Positions 22,603 through 32,863 of a stretch of DNA of 64,000 nt are shown in pieces (position 1 is the first letter of the stretch; the number at the start of each line of letters is the position of its first letter). The notes under the pieces were generated by a model. It had not been told where the DNA came from. It saw nothing but the letters and a program-made list of their open reading frames with translations, and ran no database searches. The DNA is from Branchinecta lynchi. Lineage: Eukaryota > Arthropoda > Branchiopoda > Anostraca > Branchinectidae. The position numbers and the translations under genes are program-made. The stretch is taken from contig JAKZAP010000022.1 of the NCBI GenBank assembly GCA_023053575.1, positions 10,644,518-10,708,517 of the forward strand, in the 5' to 3' direction.

Positions 22603-23300
22603 TTCTATTCTTTATTTGGATTCTGTATATAAAATGACCTTGTAACAAGGCTGTCATTTCACTGCTAATGTTAGCCATTTCGGAACCAAATACCGCAACC
22701 TTTGATCAGTTTCTTGGTTTCTCTGACCTTTGATTGTCCTTTCAAAGCATCCCCGCCAGTACCTATGCCCACTCATTCTTTCGCTCCCTTTGTGCTCTTT
22801 CAGTTACCCATTTCTCATTTCACAGAATGTCTGTCCTATCTTGAATCACAATTGGTCACTTGTTCCCGAATCTCAGCCGGGCTGTGATGAGGGGTAGAGA
22901 GAAAAAAAAAAAAAAAAAAACGAGGTGGGAGAAGAAAGATAACTGATATTTAGAAAAGTGTTTATAAGTTTTGTGGTAAAATGAAGTGGAGAAGATTGGG
23001 AAAATATCCATCTTGGCGCAGAACGTCCTGGTTAAACCGGGTCCGCGTTTCGTTTAAATGCGGGCTCTACCCTCCGATACTTAACAACCAAGGACGGGTT
23101 CATGCGGTTTGGATTCGGAATATATTACTATCTCGAATCACAATTGGTCACTGGTTCACCGCGCATGCGGATAATACCTTGAGCAGACGATCTGGGGCGC
23201 AGTCATTCCATGTGAAAAAGATGAGATCTTTTCAACTTATGAAAGTGCAGAAAATCCGGCCTGAAACACTCATATTGCACTGTAAGCAAAATAATTGGTC
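22603..23300. other. Unassigned intron 1 sequence
   Basis: Contains a ~20-bp A run near 22900 and two copies of GAATCACAATTGGTCACT (about 22845 and 23135). No gene seen. Confidence 0.5.
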
Positions 23301-23309
23301 ATGATAAAA

Positions 23310-23425
23310 AATTCAGGATAGACCCCGACCAAGTATGGAAAGCTGGAGGCAAATGACGTTTGACGATGTATATGCCCCTTGCCGGCCATCGATTGTGTTA
23401 AATAAATAAGATAAAAGATAAAAGA
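23310..23425 (+). repeat. Possible LINE 3' end
   Basis: TATATGCCCCTTGCCGGCC is followed by TTAAATAAATAAGATAAAAG-like simple repeats, as in other LINE tails here. No coding sequence is attached. Confidence 0.3.
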
Positions 23426-23952
23426 AGACAATAAGTCTTGGAAAAGACATTTGTTTACTTTTACCATTCAATTTTATCTGGTTTCGAACCTAAAAAACGA
23501 AAGAAACAGTACACAATAGTTATGATCATTGGCGTCGCCAACTTTACAGCCAACGTCTTCACTGACTTGTCGAACAAAATCTTCAGCCAGGAAACAACAA
23601 CGGCCGTGTTTTGATTAGCTGCTAGTAGTTCAAACTCAGGTTCATTTAATTTCAAATATTCGAAACAAGTACTTTTACATAGTCATTCCCCATATTACAT
23701 CAGTCATTCACTGGCATCCAGTCAAACAAGTTCATTTAAGCGCCCAGTGATCGAGTTAGATAATTTGCATAAAGGATAGGAATTCGTTCGTTAAATACAG
23801 TGTTTACTGTCGAGCGAAATCGTAGGCTGGGCTGTATCTCAAAAGTTTGGCCAGTTACTGGAAGTCCCGTGGGGTACAGCCCACGTAAAAAGATAAGTAC
23901 CTGTATTTGCATCACTGTATTAGTATCTTTTTGATTGATGCTTCACTGAATA

Positions 23953-25002
23953 ATGGCAGATTATAAGGTCGGAGACCTAGCTTTCGGAAAGTTCTACGGC
24001 TACCCTCTGTGGCCGGTCCGAATAGTCGATGTTACAAGCTCAAAGAGAGGAAAAGCAGCTCCTGTAAAACTTTACCAAGTTTTCTGCTACGGTTCGCACG
24101 AAAATGTTGCACTCAAGGAGGCAGAGATTCTGCCCTACGACGAAAACTTTTCAGAAGCGTCTAAGAAAAAGGCGAGAGGGGTTGGTAACGCCTTTGCTGA
24201 ATTGGCAGCATTCCCGGATGTGTACAAGGAAAGGACGGGAATGGGTGGAGGCACTTCCCAATCCAGCATTTCATCGCTAGTTTCTACGCTAGTAACAGCT
24301 CAGGAAGAAATTGAAACGATAAAAAGTAATATGCGGGATGAAATTAAGAAGCAAGTTGCCGAGAAATGTATGGGTGATAAGAGTTCTGTGAAAGAGTCGG
24401 ACATTGACACAATAGTTTCCCAAATCTACGATTCTATTTCCCTTGAATATAGTCAAAAGTTTGCGACTATCGAGCGAATGCTAAAGGGATTCCACTCGCA
24501 AATATGTGCTCTTGAAACCCGTGTTGAACTAATCGAATCGCGTTACGATGATCATGAACAGGAAAAGCGCTCAAACATACTCCTTGTGCATGGTGTTTCC
24601 CAGTCAAATGGCGAGCCCACTACTAACGCCGTTCTTCGAGTGTTCAATGAAAGGATGGGCCTTAGCTTACAAGGATCTTCTATCAAGTCTGCGGAACGCA
24701 TGCGATCTCGTTTAAGTACAGATGCAACTAAAACATTGCCAGTGATTGTTACGTTCGATTCAAACAGTCAAGCTAGAGCCGTGTTCATGAACAAAAAGAA
24801 ACTGGCTAAGTCAGAGGTCTACATTTCGGAGTACTTGACCCCTAAAAGGAAGCTGTTATTGGACACTGCAAGAGACAAATTTGGTGCAAAGAATGTATGG
24901 TCGGATAACGGTCGTGTTTTAGCTCGAGTTCAGAATAGCACATCAGCTCTTAAGATTCGATCACTCAATGACGTTCTGAACAATGTGCCTGTAAATCCTT
25001 AA
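23953..25002 (+). CDS. LINE ORF1 protein: PWWP domain, coiled coil, L1-type RNA-binding region
   Basis: 349 residues. Residues 4-95 form a PWWP domain close to HDGF/LEDGF: VGDLAFGKFYGYPLWP (6-21), then QVFCYGSHE (42-50), LPYDEN (60-65) and a helical tail. The signature here is P-L-W-P (18-21). Residues about 105-205 are rich in heptad-like hydrophobics and should form a coiled coil for trimerisation. Residues about 205-345 match the RNA-binding region of many LINE ORF1 proteins (RSNILLVHGV, ERMRSR, LPVIVTF, YISEYLTPKRK). The likely role is RNA binding and chaperoning in the retrotransposition particle; the PWWP would add binding to nucleosomes or DNA. Many CR1/L2 ORF1 proteins carry a PHD finger at this end instead. 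The start is the first ATG of the frame, in a reasonable context (AATAATGGC). Confidence 0.9.
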   Translation: MADYKVGDLAFGKFYGYPLWPVRIVDVTSSKRGKAAPVKLYQVFCYGSHENVALKEAEILPYDENFSEASKKKARGVGNAFAELAAFPDVYKERTGMGGGTSQSSISSLVSTLVTAQEEIETIKSNMRDEIKKQVAEKCMGDKSSVKESDIDTIVSQIYDSISLEYSQKFATIERMLKGFHSQICALETRVELIESRYDDHEQEKRSNILLVHGVSQSNGEPTTNAVLRVFNERMGLSLQGSSIKSAERMRSRLSTDATKTLPVIVTFDSNSQARAVFMNKKKLAKSEVYISEYLTPKRKLLLDTARDKFGAKNVWSDNGRVLARVQNSTSALKIRSLNDVLNNVPVNP

Positions 25003-25161
25003 GCATGATTGGATTGTTGTTGTTGTCTTTTGTTATGTTTAAACCAAGGGTTTCGTTTCGTTTTCTGCAAAGATTATTTCGTTCTTTTTGTTGTGTTATC
25101 TTTCAGCCTACCCATCACAGTGTGTAAAATTAAGGATTAGGCTTTATAAGTTATTAATCAA

Positions 25162-28100
25162 GTGCCTGATAGGCTAGTTGATTTTGAGATTAATGCTCTC
25201 AGAGTTGATGATATTTTGTCCCGTCCATTAGCAAATGATGATTCAATTGTTAGTTACGCTGACCAAGGAATAAAAGTGAGTCGGTATGTGGACCAGCAGG
25301 CTCTACCTCAGTGGTCAGAAAAGGGTGATATTACATTTGGATTTTGGAACTGCCAGGGTCTGAGAACCGCGTATTCGGAAGTATGTCATATTTTAAGTGA
25401 ACTTAATGAACCTCCATTAGTCCTAGGGTTGTGTGAAACGTTTATCTCTAATAAGAATTACTCTGTCTGGGATTTTTGTTTTCCAGGATATATCCCAGAG
25501 CGGAAAGAACGACAATATATAGATCGTGGAGGCCTTGCATTGCTGGTTCGAGAAGGCACACTTTATTCGGTAAGGGAGGACTTGTCACTGTGGCTTGAAG
25601 GTAAGCTAGAGACCCTTTTTATTGAAATTGAAAATAAAAATGATAACAATGTTATTGTTGGGATTATATATAAAGTACCGTCATTTTGTGAAAATGAGTT
25701 TTTGGAAGAAATGGAGAAAATTATGGAAAAGCTTCAGAATGAAAAAAAGCATAAGATACTAATGGGAGACTTTAATATTGATCTTTTGAAGAATGAAAGC
25801 CGATTGAATTTTCTTAACTGTATGATTGGTTATTTTCAATATCCATTGGTAACAATACCAACTCGGATAACAGACCGGAGTGCGACATTAATCGACAATA
25901 TTTTTGTTGATGGTGAGCTGGTTAACCGTGCGTCTGCTGACGTTGTTTTGACGGATGGATCTGATCACTTATTCCTTGTTTCTAAAATCATTTTAAAAGT
26001 AGGAAATAAAGGTAAAATAAAAAGATGTTTTCGAGATATGAATGAAAAAAATTTACAGAATTTTGCGAAAAAATTTGGTGAAGCTGACCTAAGAAATGTG
26101 TTCGATGAAGATAACCCGTCTCTTGCATATGATATTTTTGCAAAAACATTTTTAGAGATATTGGATAACACTTGCCCTATAAAAAGATTAAAAAATAAAA
26201 ACCATAGTTTTCCTCGTAAACCGTGGATCACAAAATGTATTTTAAATTCAATACGTCAAAAAAACAAATTGTATAAAATTTACCTTGCAGACCCTTCGGA
26301 TTTTAATTTACGGCAATTTAAAGAATATAGAAATGCTTTAAACAAAATAAAAAGAAACGCATTAAAACTTTTTTATTCTAGTGAATTTGAGAAAAATAAA
26401 GCTAATATGAAAAAAACTTGGAAAACAATTAATTCTCTAATTGGGCGTAAATCTAAGAGTGAAGTAGTGACTAAACTCAAAACACAGAATGGGGATCTGA
26501 CAGACCCATTGGAAATTGCTAATCATTTGTATGATTATTTTACGAATGAAGGTGCTAAGCTGTGTGAAAAGGCTCGTGAAAGACTAAGCGATCCCCCAAA
26601 CCGTGTACAGCAGGAGGCAGATGTTACAACGACATTTGAGTTTCATGAGTGTTGTGAAGTGGAGGTAGCAAAAATTGTGAGTGATATGAAATCTAATTCC
26701 AGTGGTTTGGATGGTATACCATTAAAGGCTGTAAAAGTAGTGAAGACAAATGTGGTCCCAGTATTGTGCCATTTGATTAATAAATCAATGAAAAAAGGTG
26801 TTTTTCCTGAGGCATTAAAAATAGCGAAGTTAATTCCATTGCATAAAAGCGGAAAAAAAGATGAACCGACTAATAAAAGACCAATTTCTATTCTTCCTTT
26901 TTTTTCAAAAGTATATGAGAAAGTTGTTTGCTCTAGGTTAAGTAAATATATAGAAAGTAACCAAATCCTAATTAATACCCAATTTGGATTCAGAAAAGGG
27001 TTATCCACAGAGCTTGCAACAATTAAGCTAGTTGATTGGATTAATTCAGCATTTGAGTCGGGTCTTATCCCTGCTGCATTATTTCTGGATCTGAAAAAAG
27101 CGTTTGATACGATTGACCACCAAAAGTTACTTTTTGAATTACAAAGAATTGGTGTAACTGGTGTGAGCCTTAAGTGGTTTGAGTCTTATCTGTCTGAGCG
27201 TAAGCAAGTTGTATCAAATGGCTCAGTGTTGTCTCATCCACTTCCGGTGAAGTGCGGCGTACCCCAGGGATCCATCCTAGGCCCATTGTTGTTTTTAATA
27301 TTTATTGACCGAATAAAGCTGTATCTGTCACAGGCTGGAATTATATTATTTGCAGATGATAGCTTATTGCTTGTGGCAGCCCCATCGACTGAACTTCTAT
27401 TTTGTAAAATGGAAACAGCACTACTGGAGTTTGTCCAGTGGGCCGATTATAATCTTCTTACTTTAAATTATGATAAAACAAATTATATAATATTTTCGAG
27501 GATAGGTACCGTTGATACAAATCTGTCGCTGAATGTACATGGAAATAAAATCAATAGAGTTCGGGAAACGAAATATTTAGGGTTCATCATAGATGAGAAT
27601 TTATCATGGAAGGAGCACGCTAATACCATTTCACTTAAAATATCAAGATCCCTGGGCGTGCTTCGCCGCATTAAACATTTAGTGGCCGAAAAAACTATGA
27701 AAACAATTTATTTCGCTATATTTTATCCATACGTGTGCTATGGTTGCTCACTATGGGCAAGTAACTTTATTACGTGTTATAAAAGAATTCAGAAAATACA
27801 AAATAAAGCAATAAAACTTCTTTTTCACAATGATGTTAATAATTTGACACCTTCTGAAATTTTCTTTAAAAATAAACTCTTTGATGTTTCAAAAACAAGG
27901 GATTATCAAATTAGCATTTTTGTTTACAAATACTTTAATAATTTACTGCCTTCCTCTTTTGCAAATTTTTTTTCTACGAATAGTGATTACCACAATTATG
28001 AAACAAGGGGGTGTGGGGATATAGTTCATGAAATCCGGCAAACAACTCGTGCATCGTTCATTATTAGAAATTTTGCTACGAGTGTTTGGAATTCAATCCC

Positions 28101-28176
28101 AATTAAAGTCCGTGAGGCCCCGCACCTTGCTGCATTCAAAGCCACAGTGAAAAGGTTCTTCCTCACAAAAGAGTAA
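25162..28176 (+). CDS. LINE ORF2: AP endonuclease and reverse transcriptase
   Basis: About 1004 residues. The APE-type endonuclease spans ~58-275, with N63 (FWNCQGL), E92 (LCETF), GDFNID at 202-207, IDN at 244-246 and SDH at 267-269, so the catalytic set is complete. The reverse transcriptase spans ~515-765, with QFGFRKGLST (607-616), FLDLKKAFD (641-649, motif A Asp), GVPQGSILGP (699-708) and the active site FADD (730-733). The tail has no RNase H. It nicks target DNA and copies the LINE RNA by target-primed reverse transcription. The frame opens at 25150 after a stop, and no ATG precedes the endonuclease; the given start is a GTG codon and is arbitrary. ORF2 is in the same frame as ORF1, 160 nt downstream. 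Confidence 0.93.
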   Translation: MPDRLVDFEINALRVDDILSRPLANDDSIVSYADQGIKVSRYVDQQALPQWSEKGDITFGFWNCQGLRTAYSEVCHILSELNEPPLVLGLCETFISNKNYSVWDFCFPGYIPERKERQYIDRGGLALLVREGTLYSVREDLSLWLEGKLETLFIEIENKNDNNVIVGIIYKVPSFCENEFLEEMEKIMEKLQNEKKHKILMGDFNIDLLKNESRLNFLNCMIGYFQYPLVTIPTRITDRSATLIDNIFVDGELVNRASADVVLTDGSDHLFLVSKIILKVGNKGKIKRCFRDMNEKNLQNFAKKFGEADLRNVFDEDNPSLAYDIFAKTFLEILDNTCPIKRLKNKNHSFPRKPWITKCILNSIRQKNKLYKIYLADPSDFNLRQFKEYRNALNKIKRNALKLFYSSEFEKNKANMKKTWKTINSLIGRKSKSEVVTKLKTQNGDLTDPLEIANHLYDYFTNEGAKLCEKARERLSDPPNRVQQEADVTTTFEFHECCEVEVAKIVSDMKSNSSGLDGIPLKAVKVVKTNVVPVLCHLINKSMKKGVFPEALKIAKLIPLHKSGKKDEPTNKRPISILPFFSKVYEKVVCSRLSKYIESNQILINTQFGFRKGLSTELATIKLVDWINSAFESGLIPAALFLDLKKAFDTIDHQKLLFELQRIGVTGVSLKWFESYLSERKQVVSNGSVLSHPLPVKCGVPQGSILGPLLFLIFIDRIKLYLSQAGIILFADDSLLLVAAPSTELLFCKMETALLEFVQWADYNLLTLNYDKTNYIIFSRIGTVDTNLSLNVHGNKINRVRETKYLGFIIDENLSWKEHANTISLKISRSLGVLRRIKHLVAEKTMKTIYFAIFYPYVCYGCSLWASNFITCYKRIQKIQNKAIKLLFHNDVNNLTPSEIFFKNKLFDVSKTRDYQISIFVYKYFNNLLPSSFANFFSTNSDYHNYETRGCGDIVHEIRQTTRASFIIRNFATSVWNSIPIKVREAPHLAAFKATVKRFFLTKE

Positions 28177-28456
28177 GCAAGAGTCAGTCGCTTTCTTTCT
28201 TTTTTTTTCTTCTTCTTTTTTGTTTGTTTAGTATTTGGTTTAGTAATTAGTAATTAGAAATGTATTGTTAGTAGTAGTATTTATTTTTCAGTAGTAGTAG
28301 GATTTATTCTTCATTAGTAAACAGATGTGAATTTTGTTTTTCGCCTGTTATTTAACAAGTCCCCCGGGACTTTCCCTGCAGGTGATGCAGACAAATGTTA
28401 CGCATTGGTTTTATATTAAACATAATCTAATCTAATCTAATCTAATCTAATCTAAT
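28177..28456 (+). repeat. LINE 3' UTR and TAATC tail
   Basis: It contains a pyrimidine-rich run, a TAGTAGTAG stretch, a short perfect hairpin at 28357-28372 (AAGTCCC CC GGGACTT), then TAATC repeats. The segment from about 28260 onward is shared with 8925-9118. Confidence 0.85.
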
Positions 28457-29670
28457 CTTCATGTCAGAGAGCAGGCTCGACGGCCAGAAGATAAAATCAA
28501 ATAGTACAACATAACCATGGTCATACACAACTGTATACAATATAACAGCCACCACCGGTCCAAAGAAAGGGGACACCTAGCAAGTAACCTACGCACTAAA
28601 AAAAACCCAAAAAACAACAAGAGCTACGAGCTCATATGGCACTTGTTACGAGTAGATGGTAAAAGATAGTACATTAGAATGTCAAAAAATCCCCCTTCAA
28701 CCCCCTAGGATTGGACCTAGACATAAGGTATCTAATTTCACGCGAGCCTGAGCATTTCCGGCATCGCCCCAGATAATCTAGGGCAAATGTTTCACCATAC
28801 TAGTTTGATTCGTAGGAGTGCCGTACTATTGCCGGTACGCGCCTCGCCACCAAACTTCCGTACCAGGGCCCACCAGGTTATGACATTTGATTCGTGCACT
28901 TGGTCGAGCGGCCAGTGGTGCGAGGCTACGTCCGTATGATTATACCTGAAAGCCTCTGAAGGTAGAATCAATTCTGGAGGAAGTCAACGTTACGCAGCGT
29001 GACGGCTTTTAGGTGGCTTAACCTGACCTACTCTGATCTAAGGCAAGGGTGCTCCCTCCAATCTTCTCACTGTGGTCAAATACGACTAGGACACATAAAG
29101 TTCACATATCTGACATCTTCTCTTCTCGTCCTTCAAGCTTGACTCGAATAGGAACATATCTGCAAATTTACGATTTCCGCCTGACCCTCCTCCTTTACCG
29201 TTGCCGGATTCCAAATAACAAACTAGGCAGCATAAACTCGGTACTGTCCAACTTGCATCCCAGTCGGCCCATTCGTTTGATTTTTTATCATGTCACTAAG
29301 TTTACGGCCCCCCCCCCTCCAGCTACCCCAGCCAATACCGCCTGTGGTTCGGAGAGATGTTTTGCCTATCTAGCTCATTACCTCTTTTCACCCATAAAGT
29401 TTCACTCGAGTCAGACCACCCGTTGGCAAATTGTGCAAGTCAATAATTTCCGGATTCCCCTTCCATTAACTCCCCCCAAAATGGCCGGATCCAGAAACAT
29501 ACATTTTCTTAGGACATGGTGTTGGGTCTTTAATAAGTATGGTCCAGTTTTAGGAGAAAATACTGAGTCTACCTAGGGTTATAATTTTAAAGGCGGCTTA
29601 TCTGGAGGCCCTAGAAGATGGTTCCCGGGATCTTGGCCGGCGTTGATTAAGACGATTATGGATGATTGTG
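28457..29670. other. Unassigned intron 1 sequence
   Basis: A frame at 29049-29576 (plus) has low-complexity proline-rich parts and no known domain. No splice support. Confidence 0.45.
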
Positions 29671-29682
29671 GGGTAAGTGAAC

Positions 29683-29865
29683 CAAGGAAGTAGCCAGGGG
29701 GGGGGGTAGGGGGTTGACCCCCCCCCAACCATGCAAAAATAACGATTTGTGTAGGCTTTTCCCTCTGATCTATGTGTTTTTTATTCTTTTTTGTCCGACC
29801 AGCAGGCAAAAAAAAACACCGAAAGGCAACCCCCCCCCCCGAAATAATTCCTGGATACCGGCCTG
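29683..29865. mobile_element. G-rich hAT MITE, copy 2
   Basis: Same structure with a worn left end; flanked by a perfect 8-bp duplication AAGTGAAC (29675-29682, 29866-29873). Confidence 0.85.
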
Positions 29866-29914
29866 AAGTGAACTATGGAATAATCATTTGAGGTAGGTGA
29901 GGTTACGAGGGTAG

Positions 29915-30625
29915 TGAAGGCAAGGTTAATGGACCAGGAGATTCAGCAGTGGCTATGGGAGGTGAGCTCGACCCCTTCTCTGAAGATTTATGCTGCAGGA
30001 TTTAAGAATTTAGAGAGAGAGAGAAAGAGATAGGTTTAATTAGACAACATCGTAGCTGACAGCTAATTTGCGTTGCTTCACTATACTAAATAACAAACTA
30101 AAAAATTATGGGGGGGGGAACTTTATCTTAAGGTTGGTTTAGGACCCGACGAACTAAAGTGGATGGTGAGTTTTCGTGCAGATGCTTTACTGGTGGGTGC
30201 GATAAGAAAATATATTGGTAAAATTAAGTGCGGTTCTGGTCCTTATTTTTGCCCGTTATGCGGAAAGATGGATGAAGATCTGGAACACTTGCTTTGTTCT
30301 TGTAGTGAGTTGGGTGTACCGAGTGAAGTTTTTGGTAGGGAGGTTCTTCAAGGGGGGGCTCTGAAAGATTTGATTGGTAGCAAAGTGTTCCAAGAGTTGC
30401 GTCGGTTGGGTAGATTCCTGAAGGTTGCCACGGAGCACCGTGAACGTTTTATTCCAGGTTGATGTTGTGGTAGGGATAGGTATTGGTTTGTTTGATAGTT
30501 ATTTGGTTATTAGAATTATTAGTTGAATGCTGAATATTTGGACTGGATTTGGACAGTTGGAGCGCTTATTTATTTTTAGATTTTGTCCCGCTACGGCCCA
30601 CAGGGCTTTTTTGGGAATACATACA
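29915..30625 (+). pseudogene. LINE ORF2 C-terminal fragment (family 2), interrupted
   Basis: The plus-strand frame includes QQWLWEVSSTPSLKIY near 29950-30000, then VGLGPDELKWMVSFRAD and RKYIGKIKCGSGPYFCPLCG up to a stop at 30462. It aligns with the minus-strand fragment at 13189-13660, zinc knuckle included. About 110 bp with GA-rich and G-run sequence (30005-30118) is inserted in the frame. The 3' UTR ends with a TACATATA tail near 30600-30630. Confidence 0.78.
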
Positions 30626-30639
30626 TATATACATATACC

Positions 30640-31500
30640 GACGGGGAATATGCGTAATTGTAAGGGAACGATCTACCCCAAACTACGATCCCTATATATC
30701 TCTTAAAAAGACAGATCACACTGTATAGTGTTTCTTTTCTGATGTTCTCAGATAGTTGACCGCTTTTCAACTAAGCTTACAGAAAATTTCACACAGCTTC
30801 AGATGTTTTTAGCCTCTTTCCATGCTCCTTGCCTTGGGTGAAAATTTGATTAGTCGGTCTCCAGGCCAATAGACTTCTAGGAAACAACGATCGAGCGCCT
30901 GATGCAAAGAGAAGAAATCGTGGCAACCGTGATAATCAGTCTATTGTTAATGGAGAATATAGGATATACTTCACGTGAAGAATCTCGGGAAGAAGAATGA
31001 ATCGAAATACTACTGAAGTAGTGTTAAGATGTTGAACGTGGGGGAAGTTTCCAAATCCCACTTCTTAAAACATTGTTAAGAGGATGGACGAGTGGAGGCG
31101 AGGTTTAATGAAGTTAAGGCTCCTGGGGTGTGGGCTGAAGACATTCTGACATCGTAGGTGCCCACTAGACCCAGGACCAGTCAGGAAACCGGATATAAGA
31201 GACAATGGAAAGTCTCAAGGAATTCTATAGCTCAGCCGCTGTCAATCCAGAAATCCCTAATCAAGCTGGTTCACACATCCTAGCGATGCTTGAATTCATA
31301 TATCCAGTCAAGCCCGAGGCCTACTAGCCGAGATGGACCATTACATTGGTTATTTTATTGTACGAAACCATTTACAACAACATGTGTATGTAGATAATGT
31401 ACAAGACTGGACCCTAACTAAATATATAAATTGGTCCTTAACATAAATATAACGTAAGGTAACTGAGGTCTTGCTCCGACCCAGGATGAAAGAGAACTCT
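30640..31500. other. Unassigned intron 1 sequence
   Basis: No coding frame, known repeat or exon seen. Confidence 0.5.
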
Positions 31501-32863
31501 TTTTGGGATCCCAAAACGTAAGTGGAGGGATACCTATGACATCGCAAAAGTTGTCCGTCTGTCCGTCCGTCCGTCTGTAAGCACGATAACTCTCGAAGGG
31601 AATGAGATATTTTGATGAAACTTGGTGTGAGGGTTCGTTGGGTCGTCGGACCAGTCAAGTTCGTAGATGGGCTTTGTAGCTCTACATTTAGGGGTGGGGG
31701 AGGGGATTCAAATTAAGGGACAAACAAAATGTTTTGAAACAGCTAATGTGATAGTCGATTATGGGGTAAGAAGACATGCTGAACACGATGGTGAAAACCA
31801 TTTTGTCATCGGACAAGTAGTTCGCCCGGAATCCGGCCAAAACCGGAAAGTTTGTTGAAAGAAAAAGTTTTATTTGAAGTTGATTAGATGTTCGATTTAG
31901 GGGTAGGAAGACATGCTGAAGACAATGGTGAAAACTATTTTCTCGACGGACAAGTATTTCGCCCGGAATCCGGCCCAAACCGGAAAGTTTGTTGAAAGTA
32001 AAAGTTTTATTTGAAGTTGATTAGATGTTCGATTTAGACGATGAAGACGATGGTGAAAACTATTTTCTCGACGGACAAGTATTTCGCCCGGAATCCGGCC
32101 CAAACCGGAAAGTTTGTTGAAAGTAAAAGTTTTATTTGAAGTTGATTAGATGTTCGATTTAGAGGTAGGAAGACATGCTGAAGACGATGGTGAAAACTAT
32201 TTTCTCGACGGACAAGTATTTCGACCGGAATCCTGCCCAAACCGGAAAGTTTGTCAAAATTAAAAGTTTTATTTGGAGTTGATTAGATGTTCGATTTAGG
32301 GCAAGAAGACATTCTGAACACTTATGTGAAAACAAGTTTCTACCCGGACATGTATAGTTCGTCCGGAATCCGGCCAAAACCGGAAAACTGTTGGAAGTCA
32401 AAGTTTTATTTTTAGTTGATTAGATGTATGACAATCATATTTTACCCGGACATATAGTTCGACCGGAATCCGGCTGGAATCGGAAAATTTGTTATAAGCT
32501 AAATTTCTATTTGAAGTTGATTAGATGTTCATTACTGGGGAAAGAAGATACCCTGATTTCGTGTTTGAGCTTTCTTTTTTCGCCGGACAAGTAGTTCTGG
32601 AGTTCGGCCGGAACCGGGAAATTAGCAGAAGTGGCAGGAAGTTTTCGTCAAAACAGATATGATAGGGGTAAACACACATGCTGAATCCAAATCTGAACTT
32701 GGTTTTCTCAGGTGATTAGCTATTTTGCCTTAATCTGTTTCTGAATTTTAATTGTAAAAATGTTCAAGGAGTCTGGCGAAGACTGGATCCAGCTAAGACA
32801 AGACCCTGCTGTCTGGATCAGATATTGAATTTTTGGGATCCCATCGAAACCTTTGGTCTTGTT
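31501..32863 (-). mobile_element. Family A element, best-preserved copy
   Basis: 1363 bp from the perfect 16-bp palindrome TTTTGGGATCCCAAAA to CCATCGAAACCTTTGGTCTT. The core has about six units; three successive ones are nearly identical, spaced 137, 125 and 137 bp. Inferred as a non-autonomous element with a tandem-repeat core, possibly Helitron-related; the class is not proven. Confidence 0.85.

Larger units (their letters stand above)
23700..28456 (+). mobile_element. Near-complete CR1/L2-like LINE with PWWP-type ORF1
   Basis: The element carries ORF1 (23953-25002), ORF2 (25162-28176), a 3' UTR and a 3' terminus of TAATC tandem repeats at about 28425-28456. The short-repeat tail instead of poly(A), and an endonuclease/reverse-transcriptase ORF2 without RNase H, point to the CR1/L2/Daphne-like group. 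The 5' end cannot be placed exactly; about 250 bp before ORF1 looks like 5' UTR. No target duplication was found. Both ORFs are intact, so the insertion is probably recent. It sits in paxillin intron 1 in antisense orientation. Confidence 0.9.

Noticed and set aside
24987..25110. Intron joining ORF1 to ORF2 (donor CCT/GTAAAT, acceptor ATCTTTCAG)
   Set aside because: The acceptor looks good, but splicing at 25107 meets a stop within seven codons, and the next AG also fails to reach ORF2 in frame.
29049..29576. 175-codon plus-strand frame as a gene
   Set aside because: No recognisable domain, low-complexity proline stretches and no splice or promoter support; consistent with chance.
31688..32401. 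Overlapping minus-strand frames with repeated peptides like TSNQLQIKLLL and NFPV.AGFR across family A cores
   Set aside because: They arise because the ~137-bp unit lacks stops in one frame. The unit length is not a multiple of three, so the frame rotates from unit to unit; no domain, start context or conservation supports coding.
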